Shown here: piece by piece, positions 43,125 to 50,780 of the stretch
How the letters are laid out: every line of letters begins with the position of its first letter
How positions within the stretch are numbered: position 1 is the stretch's first letter
NCBI GenBank assembly: GCA_016294075.1
Contig: JAEDCQ010000007.1
Span: 1 to 64,000 of the forward strand
From: Lachnospiraceae bacterium
Lineage (GTDB): Bacteria > Bacillota > Clostridia > Lachnospirales > Lachnospiraceae
Direction of reading: 5' to 3'
Length of the DNA: 64,000 nucleotides
Made by a program: the position numbers and the translations under genes
Notes under the pieces: generated by a model
Database searches by the model: none
Seen by the model: only the letters and a program-made list of their open reading frames with translations
What the model was told of the DNA's origin: nothing

Positions 43125-43688
43125 TCATTCATTCGATTTTACCCAATCATCTTTCAAAATACTATAAATACATGCATCTACTATGCCTTTATTACTGTAA
43201 TCTGCCTGCCGCAAAGTTCCTTCATACACCAAGCCACATTTTTTCATTACATTCCCGGAATGAGGATTATGCGGGTCATGTTGTGACTCTATTCTGTTTG
43301 CCCCAACCTCTTCAAATAAATATGGGATTATTGCAGAAAATGCCTCGCTTGTAATTCCCTGATGCCACCACTTACTTCCAATACAATATCCTATGTGAAG
43401 CATATTTAGGGATTCATTTCTATCAACAACTCCTATCACACCAATCGGTTCATTTAATTCTTTAAGTACAATTGCCCACTGATAAAAGTCATCATTTACA
43501 CTTTCCGCAATCCAGGCATTTATTATACTTTCCGTAATTGCCATATCGGTATGCGTTGGCCACCTCAGAAACTCCGTAACCTTATCATCGGAAGTCCAAT
43601 TATTATATGCGGCTATCGCATCGTCTTCTACAAATTTTCTTAAAATTAATCTATCGGTTTCTATTGTCTTAGTGCCTTTATGTGTCAT
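43125..43688 (-). CDS. GNAT acetyltransferase (RimJ/RimL-like)
   Basis: A 187-aa N-acetyltransferase. The opening TIETDRLILRKFVEDDA, the IGVIGVVDRN strand and the acetyl-CoA-binding segment WHQGITSEAFSAIIPYLFEE are typical of the RimJ/RimL and ribosomal-protein-Ala acetyltransferase subgroup, and GNVMKKCGLVYEGTLRQ closes the fold. The substrate is unknown. AGGAG precedes the ATG. It sits between the TetR gene and the toxin-antitoxin pair. Confidence 0.88.
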   Translation of the reverse strand: MTHKGTKTIETDRLILRKFVEDDAIAAYNNWTSDDKVTEFLRWPTHTDMAITESIINAWIAESVNDDFYQWAIVLKELNEPIGVIGVVDRNESLNMLHIGYCIGSKWWHQGITSEAFSAIIPYLFEEVGANRIESQHDPHNPHSGNVMKKCGLVYEGTLRQADYSNKGIVDACIYSILKDDWVKSNE

Positions 43689-43787
43689 ACATATTTCTCC
43701 TGATTCTTTGCGTCGACTTTTATAAAATCATCAAATTCATAATCAGCATAATGATTAAGACTATATAGGTCTTTTATATCATAAGTC

Positions 43788-44276
43788 TTAAGACTTTTTA
43801 TTGTTCTTATTTCCTGCAAAAAACACAAAAGAAATACCCCAGATACTGCCATTGTCAGAAGTAAAAGAATAAAACATCAGGCTTGAACGAGCAAAAGTTT
43901 CAAATCGCTTTTTAATGTCATAACTATTACTTTCATCAAAATCCCTGTTTCGTTTTAAACTGTTTTCTGAAATTGCTCTTCCTACAATCCCCTCAAAAAC
44001 GGAAGCATTATATTCCATAAATTCTTCAAAAGGAATTTTAGGAGTTATAACCCCAGCCTCAACCTCTTTTACCAAAGCGCTAAATATATGTGTATCAATA
44101 TCTCTCGCAGGCACAACATTAGGAAAGATTACTCTTGCCCTATCCGGAAAATTGTCTGCAAGAATTAAATCTTGCATCGTAATACTGCTTACTGTTTTTT
44201 TCTCGCACACTTTCAATGTCGCATCAATAATCTCCGACTTTTTTATTTCATAATACTCTTTTGAAACTCTAGCCAT
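43788..44276 (-). CDS. TetR-family regulator lacking part of its DNA-binding domain
   Basis: A 162-aa protein. The N-terminus (ARVSKEYYEIKKSEIIDATL, VSSITMQDLI) is the first two helices of a TetR DNA-binding domain. The recognition helix and its GGIYRYYKN-like sequence should follow, but the sequence jumps to LADNFPDRARVIFPNV, which reads as part of the ligand-binding domain. About 50-60 residues appear to be missing, in frame, so DNA binding is doubtful. The C-terminal half is intact. AGAGG precedes the ATG at 44276. Confidence 0.7.
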   Translation of the reverse strand: MARVSKEYYEIKKSEIIDATLKVCEKKTVSSITMQDLILADNFPDRARVIFPNVVPARDIDTHIFSALVKEVEAGVITPKIPFEEFMEYNASVFEGIVGRAISENSLKRNRDFDESNSYDIKKRFETFARSSLMFYSFTSDNGSIWGISFVFFAGNKNNKKS

Positions 44277-44367
44277 TTGTACCTCTAATAATAATTTTCT
44301 CAAATCATCATGTCAATATTGAAAATATCATTATTGGAAAATACGTACCTGACGCGGTACAAGATTC

Positions 44368-44395
44368 AAAAACCCGGAAGCCAACGGCTTCCGGG
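44368..44395 (-). terminator. Terminator of the rplM-rpsI operon
   Basis: A perfect 10-bp GC-rich stem (44373-44382 and 44386-44395) with 3-nt loop followed by TTTTT on the minus strand. Confidence 0.9.
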
Positions 44396-44443
44396 ATAAT
44401 AGATAAAAATAGATATTTGAAAATGCTTCCCGCAGAAAACTTC

Positions 44444-44845
44444 CTAACGTTTGCTAAACTGCGGTGCTCTACGAGCTGCTTTGAGACCGTATTTCTTACG
44501 TTCTTTCATACGAGGATCACGTGTTAAGTAACCTGCTTTTTTCAGAACCGGTCTGAAATCTGCGTCTACCTGAAGTAATGCTCTTGCAATACCATGTCTG
44601 ATAGCGCCTGCCTGTCCTGTATATCCGCCACCTTTAACGTTTACCTTAACGTCATATTTATCAGCTGTTTCTGTAGCTGCAAGAGGCTGACGTACGATAA
44701 CCTTTAATGTTTCTAATCCGAAATATTCATCGATGCTTCTTTTATTGATTGTAATATTACCTGTTCCAGGTACTAAATATACTCTGGCAATTGATTTTTT
44801 TCTTCTACCTGTTCCATAGAACTGAGCTGATTTAGCTTTAGCCAT
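44444..44845 (-). CDS. rpsI: 30S ribosomal protein S9
   Basis: Small-subunit protein near the P-site (133 aa). YGTGRRKKSIARV at the start, GGGYTGQAGAIRHGIARAL and the basic tail RAPQFSKR that reaches the P-site tRNA are characteristic. It lies 28 nt after rplM in the universal rplM-rpsI pair, with GGAGAT before the ATG. Confidence 0.98.
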   Translation of the reverse strand: MAKAKSAQFYGTGRRKKSIARVYLVPGTGNITINKRSIDEYFGLETLKVIVRQPLAATETADKYDVKVNVKGGGYTGQAGAIRHGIARALLQVDADFRPVLKKAGYLTRDPRMKERKKYGLKAARRAPQFSKR

Positions 44846-44873
44846 TTTATTATCTCCTTTCGATACTGTCTAA

Positions 44874-45302
44874 TTAAAATGTTAATACTTCAGGTTTCTG
44901 AGCTGCATGCTTGTGATCAGGCCCTGCGTATACGAAAAGTTTCTTGTACATCTGTCTTCCTAAAGGGCCCTTTGGAAGCATACCCTTAACAGCTAATTCG
45001 ATAACTTCTTCAGGCTTCTTAGCTAACTTTTCTCTTAAAACGGTTTCTTTCATACCACCAACATAGTCTGAATGATGGTAATAAACTTTCTGGTCTAATT
45101 TCTTACCTGTAACAGCAATCTTCTCTGCGTTGATTACGATTACATAATCACCTGTATCGATATGAGGTGTGAAAATCGGTTTATTCTTACCTCTTAAAAC
45201 TTTTGCTACTTCTGATGCAAGGCGTCCCAATGTCTTACCTTCAGCATCCACTACATACCATTTTCTATCAATTGTAGCCGGACTAGCCATAAATGTTTTC
45301 AT
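44874..45302 (-). CDS. rplM: 50S ribosomal protein L13
   Basis: Early-assembling 50S protein (142 aa). WYVVDAEGKTLGRLASEVAK and the FTPHIDTGDYVIVINAEKI segment are diagnostic. Start set at 45302, with GGAGG 7 nt upstream; 17 extra codons of the longest frame were trimmed. Its approximately 200-nt leader, from the promoter at 45512-45540, carries two hairpins with identical loops, so autoregulation is likely. Confidence 0.98.
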   Translation of the reverse strand: MKTFMASPATIDRKWYVVDAEGKTLGRLASEVAKVLRGKNKPIFTPHIDTGDYVIVINAEKIAVTGKKLDQKVYYHHSDYVGGMKETVLREKLAKKPEEVIELAVKGMLPKGPLGRQMYKKLFVYAGPDHKHAAQKPEVLTF

Positions 45303-45343
45303 CGTATTTCCTCCATTAAAAATCATTGTTTCCATTGTCGTCT

Positions 45344-45375
45344 GATTCTTCACTCGGGGCTATGAGTTCCAAATC
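45344..45375 (-). promoter_or_regulatory. rplM leader hairpin 2
   Basis: On the RNA strand, GATT and ACTC helices, separated by a 4+4 internal loop, close the 8-nt loop ATAGCCCC. The same loop caps hairpin 1 on a different stem, which points to a conserved RNA motif rather than a simple repeat. Confidence 0.65.
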
Positions 45376-45456
45376 AATCTGCGCTTCAAAAAAAGCACGA
45401 CATTTTGTCTTCTTCATAGGCAACTTCTTCTAAAAATCCAATGTTTTAGCGGGTTT

Positions 45457-45487
45457 AAACAGGAATTCGGGGCTATGAATTCTGTTT
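45457..45487 (-). promoter_or_regulatory. rplM leader hairpin 1
   Basis: On the RNA strand, an 11-bp stem with one bulge (AAACAG-AATTC with GAATTCCTGTTT) closes the loop ATAGCCCC. It lies about 20 nt after the predicted transcription start. A published L13 leader family exists in Firmicutes; I cannot confirm a match from sequence alone. Confidence 0.65.
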
Positions 45488-45511
45488 TTCCAAACGTTGC
45501 CACACTGATGT

Positions 45512-45540
45512 ATTATACTAAACGCATCCGCGCGTGTCAA
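45512..45540 (-). promoter_or_regulatory. Consensus promoter of rplM-rpsI
   Basis: TTGACA (45535-45540), 17 nt, TATAAT (45512-45517) on the minus strand, both hexamers perfect, 15 nt past the end of truA. It makes rplM-rpsI a separate transcription unit. Confidence 0.9.
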
Positions 45541-45554
45541 TCACTTTTTTGTTA

Positions 45555-46313
45555 CTATTTAGCAAATTCATCCAGCTCCGGGAAATGCAACTCTTTTAAT
45601 ATTAGTCCGTTCGGCGGAGCAGTCGGTCCTGCTGCACAGCGGTCCTTCTTTTCCAAAATTCGTTCCAGCATCTGTGGCGGATATTTCCCCCTTCCGACAT
45701 CCATAAGCGTACCGGCAATAATGCGGACCATATTGTACAGAAAGCCATTTCCCGTGATTCGGATTATAATATCCACACCTTCTCTGATTACCTGTATATC
45801 AAAAATTGTCCGCACCGTTGTCGTGGCTGTCGTATTTATGCTGCAAAAGCTTTTAAAATCGTGCGTACCGACCAGATAAGCCGCTGCCTCCCTCATAAGC
45901 TCCTCGTTTAACGGAACATAGGTAAAATACGCATAACGGCTTTTTAAAGGGTCCGCAAACTCCTCGCAATCAATTCGGTATTCATATGTTTTTATCGTGT
46001 CGGTTCTTCGCGGATGAAAGTCGGCCGGCACTTCCTGAGACTTTCGTATCCTGATTTCAAGCGGAAGCATTTGATTTAACGCATATGCATACTTTTCCGG
46101 AGGGATTTCCGCTTCCGTATCAAAAACGGCTGCATTGCACATCGCATGTACACCTGCATCCGTTCTGCTTGCTCCAATCACTTCTATCTCTGTCTTCAAG
46201 AGGCGTGAGAGTGCTTTATTCAATTCCCCCTCGATGGTCTTTGCATTATTCTGAAACTGCCATCCATGGTAATAGGTGCCGTCATAGGCAACTGTCAGCA
46301 TAATTCGTTTCAT
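45555..46313 (-). CDS. truA: tRNA pseudouridine synthase A
   Basis: Forms pseudouridine at positions 38-40 of tRNA anticodon arms (252 aa). Catalytic D52 is in GASRTDAGVHA; the start VAYDGTYYHGWQFQ and the region FLYNMVRIIAGTLMDVG are conserved. It follows ecfT by 12 nt on the same strand, as in many Firmicutes. Confidence 0.97.
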   Translation of the reverse strand: MKRIMLTVAYDGTYYHGWQFQNNAKTIEGELNKALSRLLKTEIEVIGASRTDAGVHAMCNAAVFDTEAEIPPEKYAYALNQMLPLEIRIRKSQEVPADFHPRRTDTIKTYEYRIDCEEFADPLKSRYAYFTYVPLNEELMREAAAYLVGTHDFKSFCSINTTATTTVRTIFDIQVIREGVDIIIRITGNGFLYNMVRIIAGTLMDVGRGKYPPQMLERILEKKDRCAAGPTAPPNGLILKELHFPELDEFAK

Positions 46314-46325
46314 ATCTGCCTCATA

Positions 46326-47123
46326 TCATAATCTTCCGATTCCGATGCATGCCGCGAAATAAGCAAGCAGCACAAAATAAGCAATTCTGTCTCTTCTTTT
46401 ATAAATCAACGGTTTCATCTTGGTACGATGCTCTCCGCCACGGTAGCATCTGGCTTCCATCGCCATTGCCAAATCATTTGCTCGGCGAAATGCCGAGATG
46501 AACAGAGGAACCAAAAGAGGAACCATTGCTTTTGCTTTTTTAATAATATTACCGCTCTCAAAATCAGCACCTCTGGCAATCTGAGCTTTCATAATTTTAT
46601 CGGTTTCTTCCAATAAAATCGGGATAAAGCGAAGGGCAATCGACATCATCATTGCAATTTCATGAACCGGCACCTTTATTTTATTAAGCGGCTTCATCAA
46701 ACTTTCCAAACCGTCTGTCAGATTATTCGGTGTTGTGGTCAGCGTCATAACAGAAGAACCTATAATCAGAAATGTCAGACGCACTGCCATCATAACTGCC
46801 GTTCTGAGTCCTTCCTTTGTGATTGTCAGCTTCCATATCTGAATAAGCGGTGTTCCCGGTGTTAAAAACAGGTTAAACACTACCGTAAGCAGTAACAGAA
46901 ATACGATTGCCTTCATACCTTTTATCATAAATTTAAACGGAACCTTTGACAAACGAATCACGCCTGCCAAAAAGCATAAAGCAATCAAATATCCCCATAC
47001 ATTTTTTACTAAAAACAGGGATATGATAAATACAAAGGTTGATGTCAGCTTTACTCTCGGATCCAACCTGTGTATCACAGAATCGGTCTGGTAATACTGA
47101 CCTAATGTAATATCTCTTAACAT
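46326..47123 (-). CDS. ecfT: ECF transporter transmembrane subunit EcfT
   Basis: Shared membrane scaffold (265 aa, five to six membrane segments) of group II ECF vitamin/metal importers. The cytosolic coupling helices carry the ARG signatures: QIARGADFESG, then AMEARCYRGG. It pairs with EcfA1/EcfA2 immediately upstream and with S components encoded elsewhere. Confidence 0.95.
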   Translation of the reverse strand: MLRDITLGQYYQTDSVIHRLDPRVKLTSTFVFIISLFLVKNVWGYLIALCFLAGVIRLSKVPFKFMIKGMKAIVFLLLLTVVFNLFLTPGTPLIQIWKLTITKEGLRTAVMMAVRLTFLIIGSSVMTLTTTPNNLTDGLESLMKPLNKIKVPVHEIAMMMSIALRFIPILLEETDKIMKAQIARGADFESGNIIKKAKAMVPLLVPLFISAFRRANDLAMAMEARCYRGGEHRTKMKPLIYKRRDRIAYFVLLAYFAACIGIGRL

Positions 47124-47160
47124 CTTATATTCCTTATCCTTCCAGATTTTACAGTATCTG

Positions 47161-48006
47161 TTATCCTATAACCCGTAAGATTTCGTCTGCCGCCTCTTTA
47201 ATGGTCGTCGCGTCTGTTCTTACCGGGAATCCTTCCTCTAATAACTTATGCATTATATACGTTACCTGCGGTGCCGCAAGTCCTACTTCTTCCAATTCCT
47301 TATAATGGGAAAAAACAGCCTTCGGTACATCATCGTATAGAATCCTGCCACGATTCATAACCACAATTCGGTTAACATAATTGGCAACATCCTCCATACT
47401 GTGTGAAACCAGGACAACCGTAATATTGCTTTCATCATGAAGCTTTTTAACCTGTCCTAAAATTTCATCACGTCCTTTGGGGTCAAGCCCTGCCGTCGGC
47501 TCATCCAATACCAGAATATCCGGTTTCATTGCAAGTACGCCTGCAATCGCCACACGGCGCTTCTGCCCGCCGGATAATTCAAAGGGTGACTGATAAAAGA
47601 AATCGTCTTCCAAACCGACCTGTTTTAATGCCTCATAGGCTCTAAGTTCTACTTCTTTTTGGGAAAGTCCGAGATTTTTGGGGCCAAAACAGACATCCTC
47701 AAATACCGTCGTTTCAAACAACTGATGCTCCGGATACTGAAATACAAGGCCAACCCTGCTTCTTAAATCCTTTAATGAAAAGTCTTTATCGTAAATATCC
47801 TGCCCATTAAACAGAATATCCCCTTTACTTGCCTTTAACAGTCCGTTTAAATGCTGTACCAAAGTGGATTTACCGGAACCCGTATGTCCAATCAATCCGA
47901 TAAAATCCCCATCGTTTATTGTAAGACAGATATCCTGCAATGCCGCAGTCTGTAATGTTGTATCTTCTCCGTATATATGATATACATGATTTAATATTAG
48001 TGACAT
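47161..48006 (-). CDS. ecfA2: ECF transporter ATPase EcfA2
   Basis: ABC ATPase (281 aa). Walker A GHTGSGKST, Q-loop VFQYPEHQLF, signature ELSGGQKRRV and Walker B ILVLDEPTAGLDP are complete. Its ATG lies inside the last codons of ecfA1 (10-nt overlap), giving coupled translation and fixed stoichiometry. Confidence 0.96.
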   Translation of the reverse strand: MSLILNHVYHIYGEDTTLQTAALQDICLTINDGDFIGLIGHTGSGKSTLVQHLNGLLKASKGDILFNGQDIYDKDFSLKDLRSRVGLVFQYPEHQLFETTVFEDVCFGPKNLGLSQKEVELRAYEALKQVGLEDDFFYQSPFELSGGQKRRVAIAGVLAMKPDILVLDEPTAGLDPKGRDEILGQVKKLHDESNITVVLVSHSMEDVANYVNRIVVMNRGRILYDDVPKAVFSHYKELEEVGLAAPQVTYIMHKLLEEGFPVRTDATTIKEAADEILRVIG

Positions 48007-48857
48007 ATATCTCCCATCTTTAACGCCGCTGTCAGTTCATCCATAGTCAAAATCCCGTCCGGAATCCGCAAGCCCCTTTTCTGCAACTCATGTGCCAGTA
48101 ATGTAACCTGTGGCACATCCAGACGAAGCTCTTTTAATTCCTCGACATGAGAAAAAACCTCGCGCGGAGTTCCCTGTAATTTTACTCTGCCCTTATCCAT
48201 AACATAGACCTTATCCGCATAAATGACTTCTTCCATATAATGTGTAATCAGAATGATTGTAACTTTCTCGACATCGTTTAAGGCTCTTGCAGCACGGATA
48301 ACATCCTTTCTACCATTCGGGTCAAGCATTGCCGTCGGCTCGTCCAGAACAATACATTTCGGATGCATCGCTATGACACCTGCAATGGAAACTCTTTGTT
48401 TTTGTCCGCCTGAAAGCTTGTTTGGAGAGTGCTTCCTATATTCATACATTCCAACCGCCTTAAGGCTTTCTTCCACACGCTCCCATATCTCCTTTGTCGG
48501 AATACCCAGATTCTCCGGTCCGAATCCGACATCCTCCTCCACGACCTGACCGATAATCTGATTATCCGGATTCTGGAATACCATTCCTGCGGTTTGTCTG
48601 ACATCCCATATATTCTCTTCCTTACGGGTATCCTTACCATCTACGTAAATGCTTCCCTCTGTAGGATATAAGATTGCATTCAGATGCTTCGCAAATGTGG
48701 ATTTACCGGAACCGTTATGCCCAAGAATCGCAATGAAATCCCCCTGCTCAATAGATAGTGAAATATCATCTACTGCCCTGGTAATTCCTTCCACATTTCC
48801 GTTTTCATCTCTTCTTATATAATCAAAAGATAAATTTTTCGATTCAATTATTGCCAT
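47997..48857 (-). CDS. ecfA1: ECF transporter ATPase EcfA1
   Basis: ABC ATPase (286 aa) forming a heterodimer with EcfA2. Walker A GHNGSGKST, Q-loop VFQNPDNQII, signature LSGGQKQRV and Walker B IVLDEPTAMLDP are complete. First gene of ecfA1-ecfA2-ecfT-truA. In most relatives it follows rplQ directly; here an unrelated plus-strand gene lies between them. Confidence 0.96.
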   Translation of the reverse strand: MAIIESKNLSFDYIRRDENGNVEGITRAVDDISLSIEQGDFIAILGHNGSGKSTFAKHLNAILYPTEGSIYVDGKDTRKEENIWDVRQTAGMVFQNPDNQIIGQVVEEDVGFGPENLGIPTKEIWERVEESLKAVGMYEYRKHSPNKLSGGQKQRVSIAGVIAMHPKCIVLDEPTAMLDPNGRKDVIRAARALNDVEKVTIILITHYMEEVIYADKVYVMDKGRVKLQGTPREVFSHVEELKELRLDVPQVTLLAHELQKRGLRIPDGILTMDELTAALKMGDICH

Positions 48858-48974
48858 ATTTGCTCCATTTTGTAATCCTGCAAATCATTACAGGCATGCC
48901 ACACTTTATCGTGATACGGCTTTGATATTATAATCATAATCTTCATTTTACTAAAACTTACCGTTAATATCAAG

Positions 48975-49003
48975 TTGTATCACTTTCTTTTTTATGTCAT
49001 AAT
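48975..49003 (+). promoter_or_regulatory. Promoter of the M15 peptidase gene
   Basis: TTGTAT (48975-48980), a 17-nt spacer and CATAAT (48998-49003), reading toward the gene at 49162 through a duplicated leader. Confidence 0.6.
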
Positions 49004-49050
49004 GCAAGGAAGAAGAATATCTGTATATGTAAAAAGAAAGAAGAATCAGA

Positions 49051-49182
49051 TTACTATTTACACCACCGGTCAAAGAAGTGGAATAGAGAATAGTGTGAAA
49101 GAAAGTAGAACTTTCATTACTATTTGTGCCGCAAGCCAAAGGCGGCGGAATGGAGAATAATATGAAAAAAAACGAGAATATA
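49051..49182. repeat. Imperfect tandem duplication of about 66 bp over a start region
   Basis: Copies 49051-49116 and 49117-49182 share TTACTATTT, CAAAG, GGAAT-GAGAATA and a GAAA-rich end in the same order. The second holds the GGAGAATAATATG initiation signal of the M15 gene; the first holds a decayed version ending GTGTGAAAG. The remaining 48858-49050 stretch has only the promoter. Confidence 0.6.
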
Positions 49183-50064
49183 TGGAAGACGCTCGCGATT
49201 CTGGCCTTTGTTGTGTTTGGCTGTGCCTTTTTATCGCGAAGTCTTAACTCTTCCAAAACTTTATATGAATATGCATTAGAAAATCCGGCTGCTACAACGG
49301 TGGAAGAAGAAACAGAGCCTGTTTCTGATAATTCCATATCCGCAAATACACCGGAACCGTCAACCGAAGAACCCCTCACAGAAGAAGCTTCTCCGGAAAT
49401 GACTGCAGCAGTCAATCCCAATCGTTACACGTATACGGAGGGATTTTACTGCGAACCGATTACTCCGGAGATGGAAAATCGCATCCGCGGTATCTCCTAT
49501 CCCGAAGATGATTCCGACAGTGAAATTACACTGGATGACTTATCCTATGTTAGTGTATTGTACAATGATTTTGAAGGAAATATTCAGATTGGAGAAATCA
49601 TTTGTAACAAATCTATAGCACTGGATTTGTTAGAAATATTTGAAGAGCTTTACAGGAACAGTTATCAGTTTGAAGAAATATCCCTGATAGACAAATATGA
49701 GGGCGATGATACACTTTCCATGGAGCATAACAACACCTCCTGTTTCAACTACCGTATTGTAAACGGAACAGATGAATTATCCGAGGATAAATTATCCAAG
49801 GATAATTTATCCTTGCATGCATACGGTCTGGCTATTGATATCAACCCGTACTACAATCCTTATGTCGTTTTCAATAAAGACGGAAGCGGCAAGACTTATA
49901 TCTCTCCGGAGGGAAGTGAGGTATACGCTGACCGCAGCAAAGATTTTCCTTACAAAATTGATGAAAACGACCTCTGCTACAAGCTCTTTATCGAGCATGG
50001 CTTCACCTGGGGCGGCAATTGGAATTCCAGCAAGGATTACCAACATTTTCAGAAGGTAAAATAA
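49162..50064 (+). CDS. M15-family peptidase (D-Ala-D-Ala carboxypeptidase or peptidoglycan endopeptidase)
   Basis: A 300-aa protein anchored by an N-terminal membrane helix (TLAILAFVVFGCAFLSRSL), with a Thr/Glu/Pro-rich linker and a C-terminal M15 (VanY/CwlK-like) zinc peptidase. SLHAYGLAIDINPYYNPYV supplies His and Asp zinc ligands, and GFTWGGNW with YQHFQK the final His. It should trim peptidoglycan stem peptides outside the cell. GGAG is 6 nt before the chosen ATG; longer starts at 49126 or 49150 are less likely. It is inserted, on the opposite strand, between rplQ and ecfA1. Confidence 0.85.
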   Translation: MKKNENIWKTLAILAFVVFGCAFLSRSLNSSKTLYEYALENPAATTVEEETEPVSDNSISANTPEPSTEEPLTEEASPEMTAAVNPNRYTYTEGFYCEPITPEMENRIRGISYPEDDSDSEITLDDLSYVSVLYNDFEGNIQIGEIICNKSIALDLLEIFEELYRNSYQFEEISLIDKYEGDDTLSMEHNNTSCFNYRIVNGTDELSEDKLSKDNLSLHAYGLAIDINPYYNPYVVFNKDGSGKTYISPEGSEVYADRSKDFPYKIDENDLCYKLFIEHGFTWGGNWNSSKDYQHFQKVK

Positions 50065-50078
50065 AACCGCTTTAAGAA

Positions 50079-50106
50079 AAAAACCCCGGAGATTTCCGGG
50101 GTTTTT
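50079..50106. terminator. Bidirectional terminator between the M15 gene and rplQ
   Basis: A perfect 12-bp stem (50079-50090 and 50095-50106) with a 4-nt loop and A/T ends closes both the M15 transcript and the long ribosomal-protein operon. Confidence 0.92.
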
Positions 50107-50118
50107 CACAATCAATTA

Positions 50119-50649
50119 TTAAACTAACTCAAGAACTACTTCCATAGCACCATCGCCCTTACGCTGTCCGATTTTGATAATTCTTGTGTAACCACCATTA
50201 CGTGTTGCATACTTAGGAGCGATTTCGTCAAATAATTTTGCACAAAGATCAACTTTCTTTGCATCTTTCTTTCTTCCGCTTGCAACCTGAGCTGTAACAG
50301 GATATAAAACTTTTAACATCTGTCTTCTGGCATGAAGTCTGGAAGGTAAATCTTTTTTGATTTCCTTTTCTACTTCGTCAAATACAGTAACCTTCTTACC
50401 ATCTACAACTTCTTTGACTCTCTTGCCATCTTTGTCCTTACGAGGAACTTTTGCCATAACCTTAACTGTTTCAAAGTTATCTTTTTCTTTTACAGCCAAA
50501 GCGATTAAGCCTTCAACCTGCTTCTTCACTTCTTTTGCTCTTGCCTCTGTAGTAACAATTTTACCATTTACTAATAAAGCTGTTGTCAAGCTTCTTAACA
50601 TAGCTTTTCTCTGGTCAGATGTTCTTCCCAATTTTCTATACTGTGCCAT
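50119..50649 (-). CDS. rplQ: 50S ribosomal protein L17, long form
   Basis: L17 (176 aa) at the end of the alpha operon. YRKLGRTSDQRKAMLRSL and the C-terminal GGYTRIIKIGQRKGDGA are typical. It is 45-60 aa longer than the E. coli and Bacillus proteins because of two Lys/Glu/Val-rich insertions at about 53-88 and 115-135, a form I associate with Lachnospiraceae. Start at 50649 preferred (4 codons trimmed). The 118-nt gap before rpoA holds only a weak hairpin. Confidence 0.97.
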   Translation of the reverse strand: MAQYRKLGRTSDQRKAMLRSLTTALLVNGKIVTTEARAKEVKKQVEGLIALAVKEKDNFETVKVMAKVPRKDKDGKRVKEVVDGKKVTVFDEVEKEIKKDLPSRLHARRQMLKVLYPVTAQVASGRKKDAKKVDLCAKLFDEIAPKYATRNGGYTRIIKIGQRKGDGAMEVVLELV

Positions 50650-50780
50650 TTTAATCTCCATTCTGCCTTTTTAGGCTCTCATCCGGCTGTGCTCTTTGGT
50701 CTTATGCGCCGAATGGTGCGTGGTTTCCCACATTGAATAGTATCATCAGATTCAAACTCTTTGGATTTATCGAATCTGCA

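Noticed and set aside
48951..49421. Minus-strand open frame over the start of the M15 gene
   Set aside because: Low-complexity Ser/Thr/Phe product, antisense to a recognisable peptidase gene, no initiation signal.
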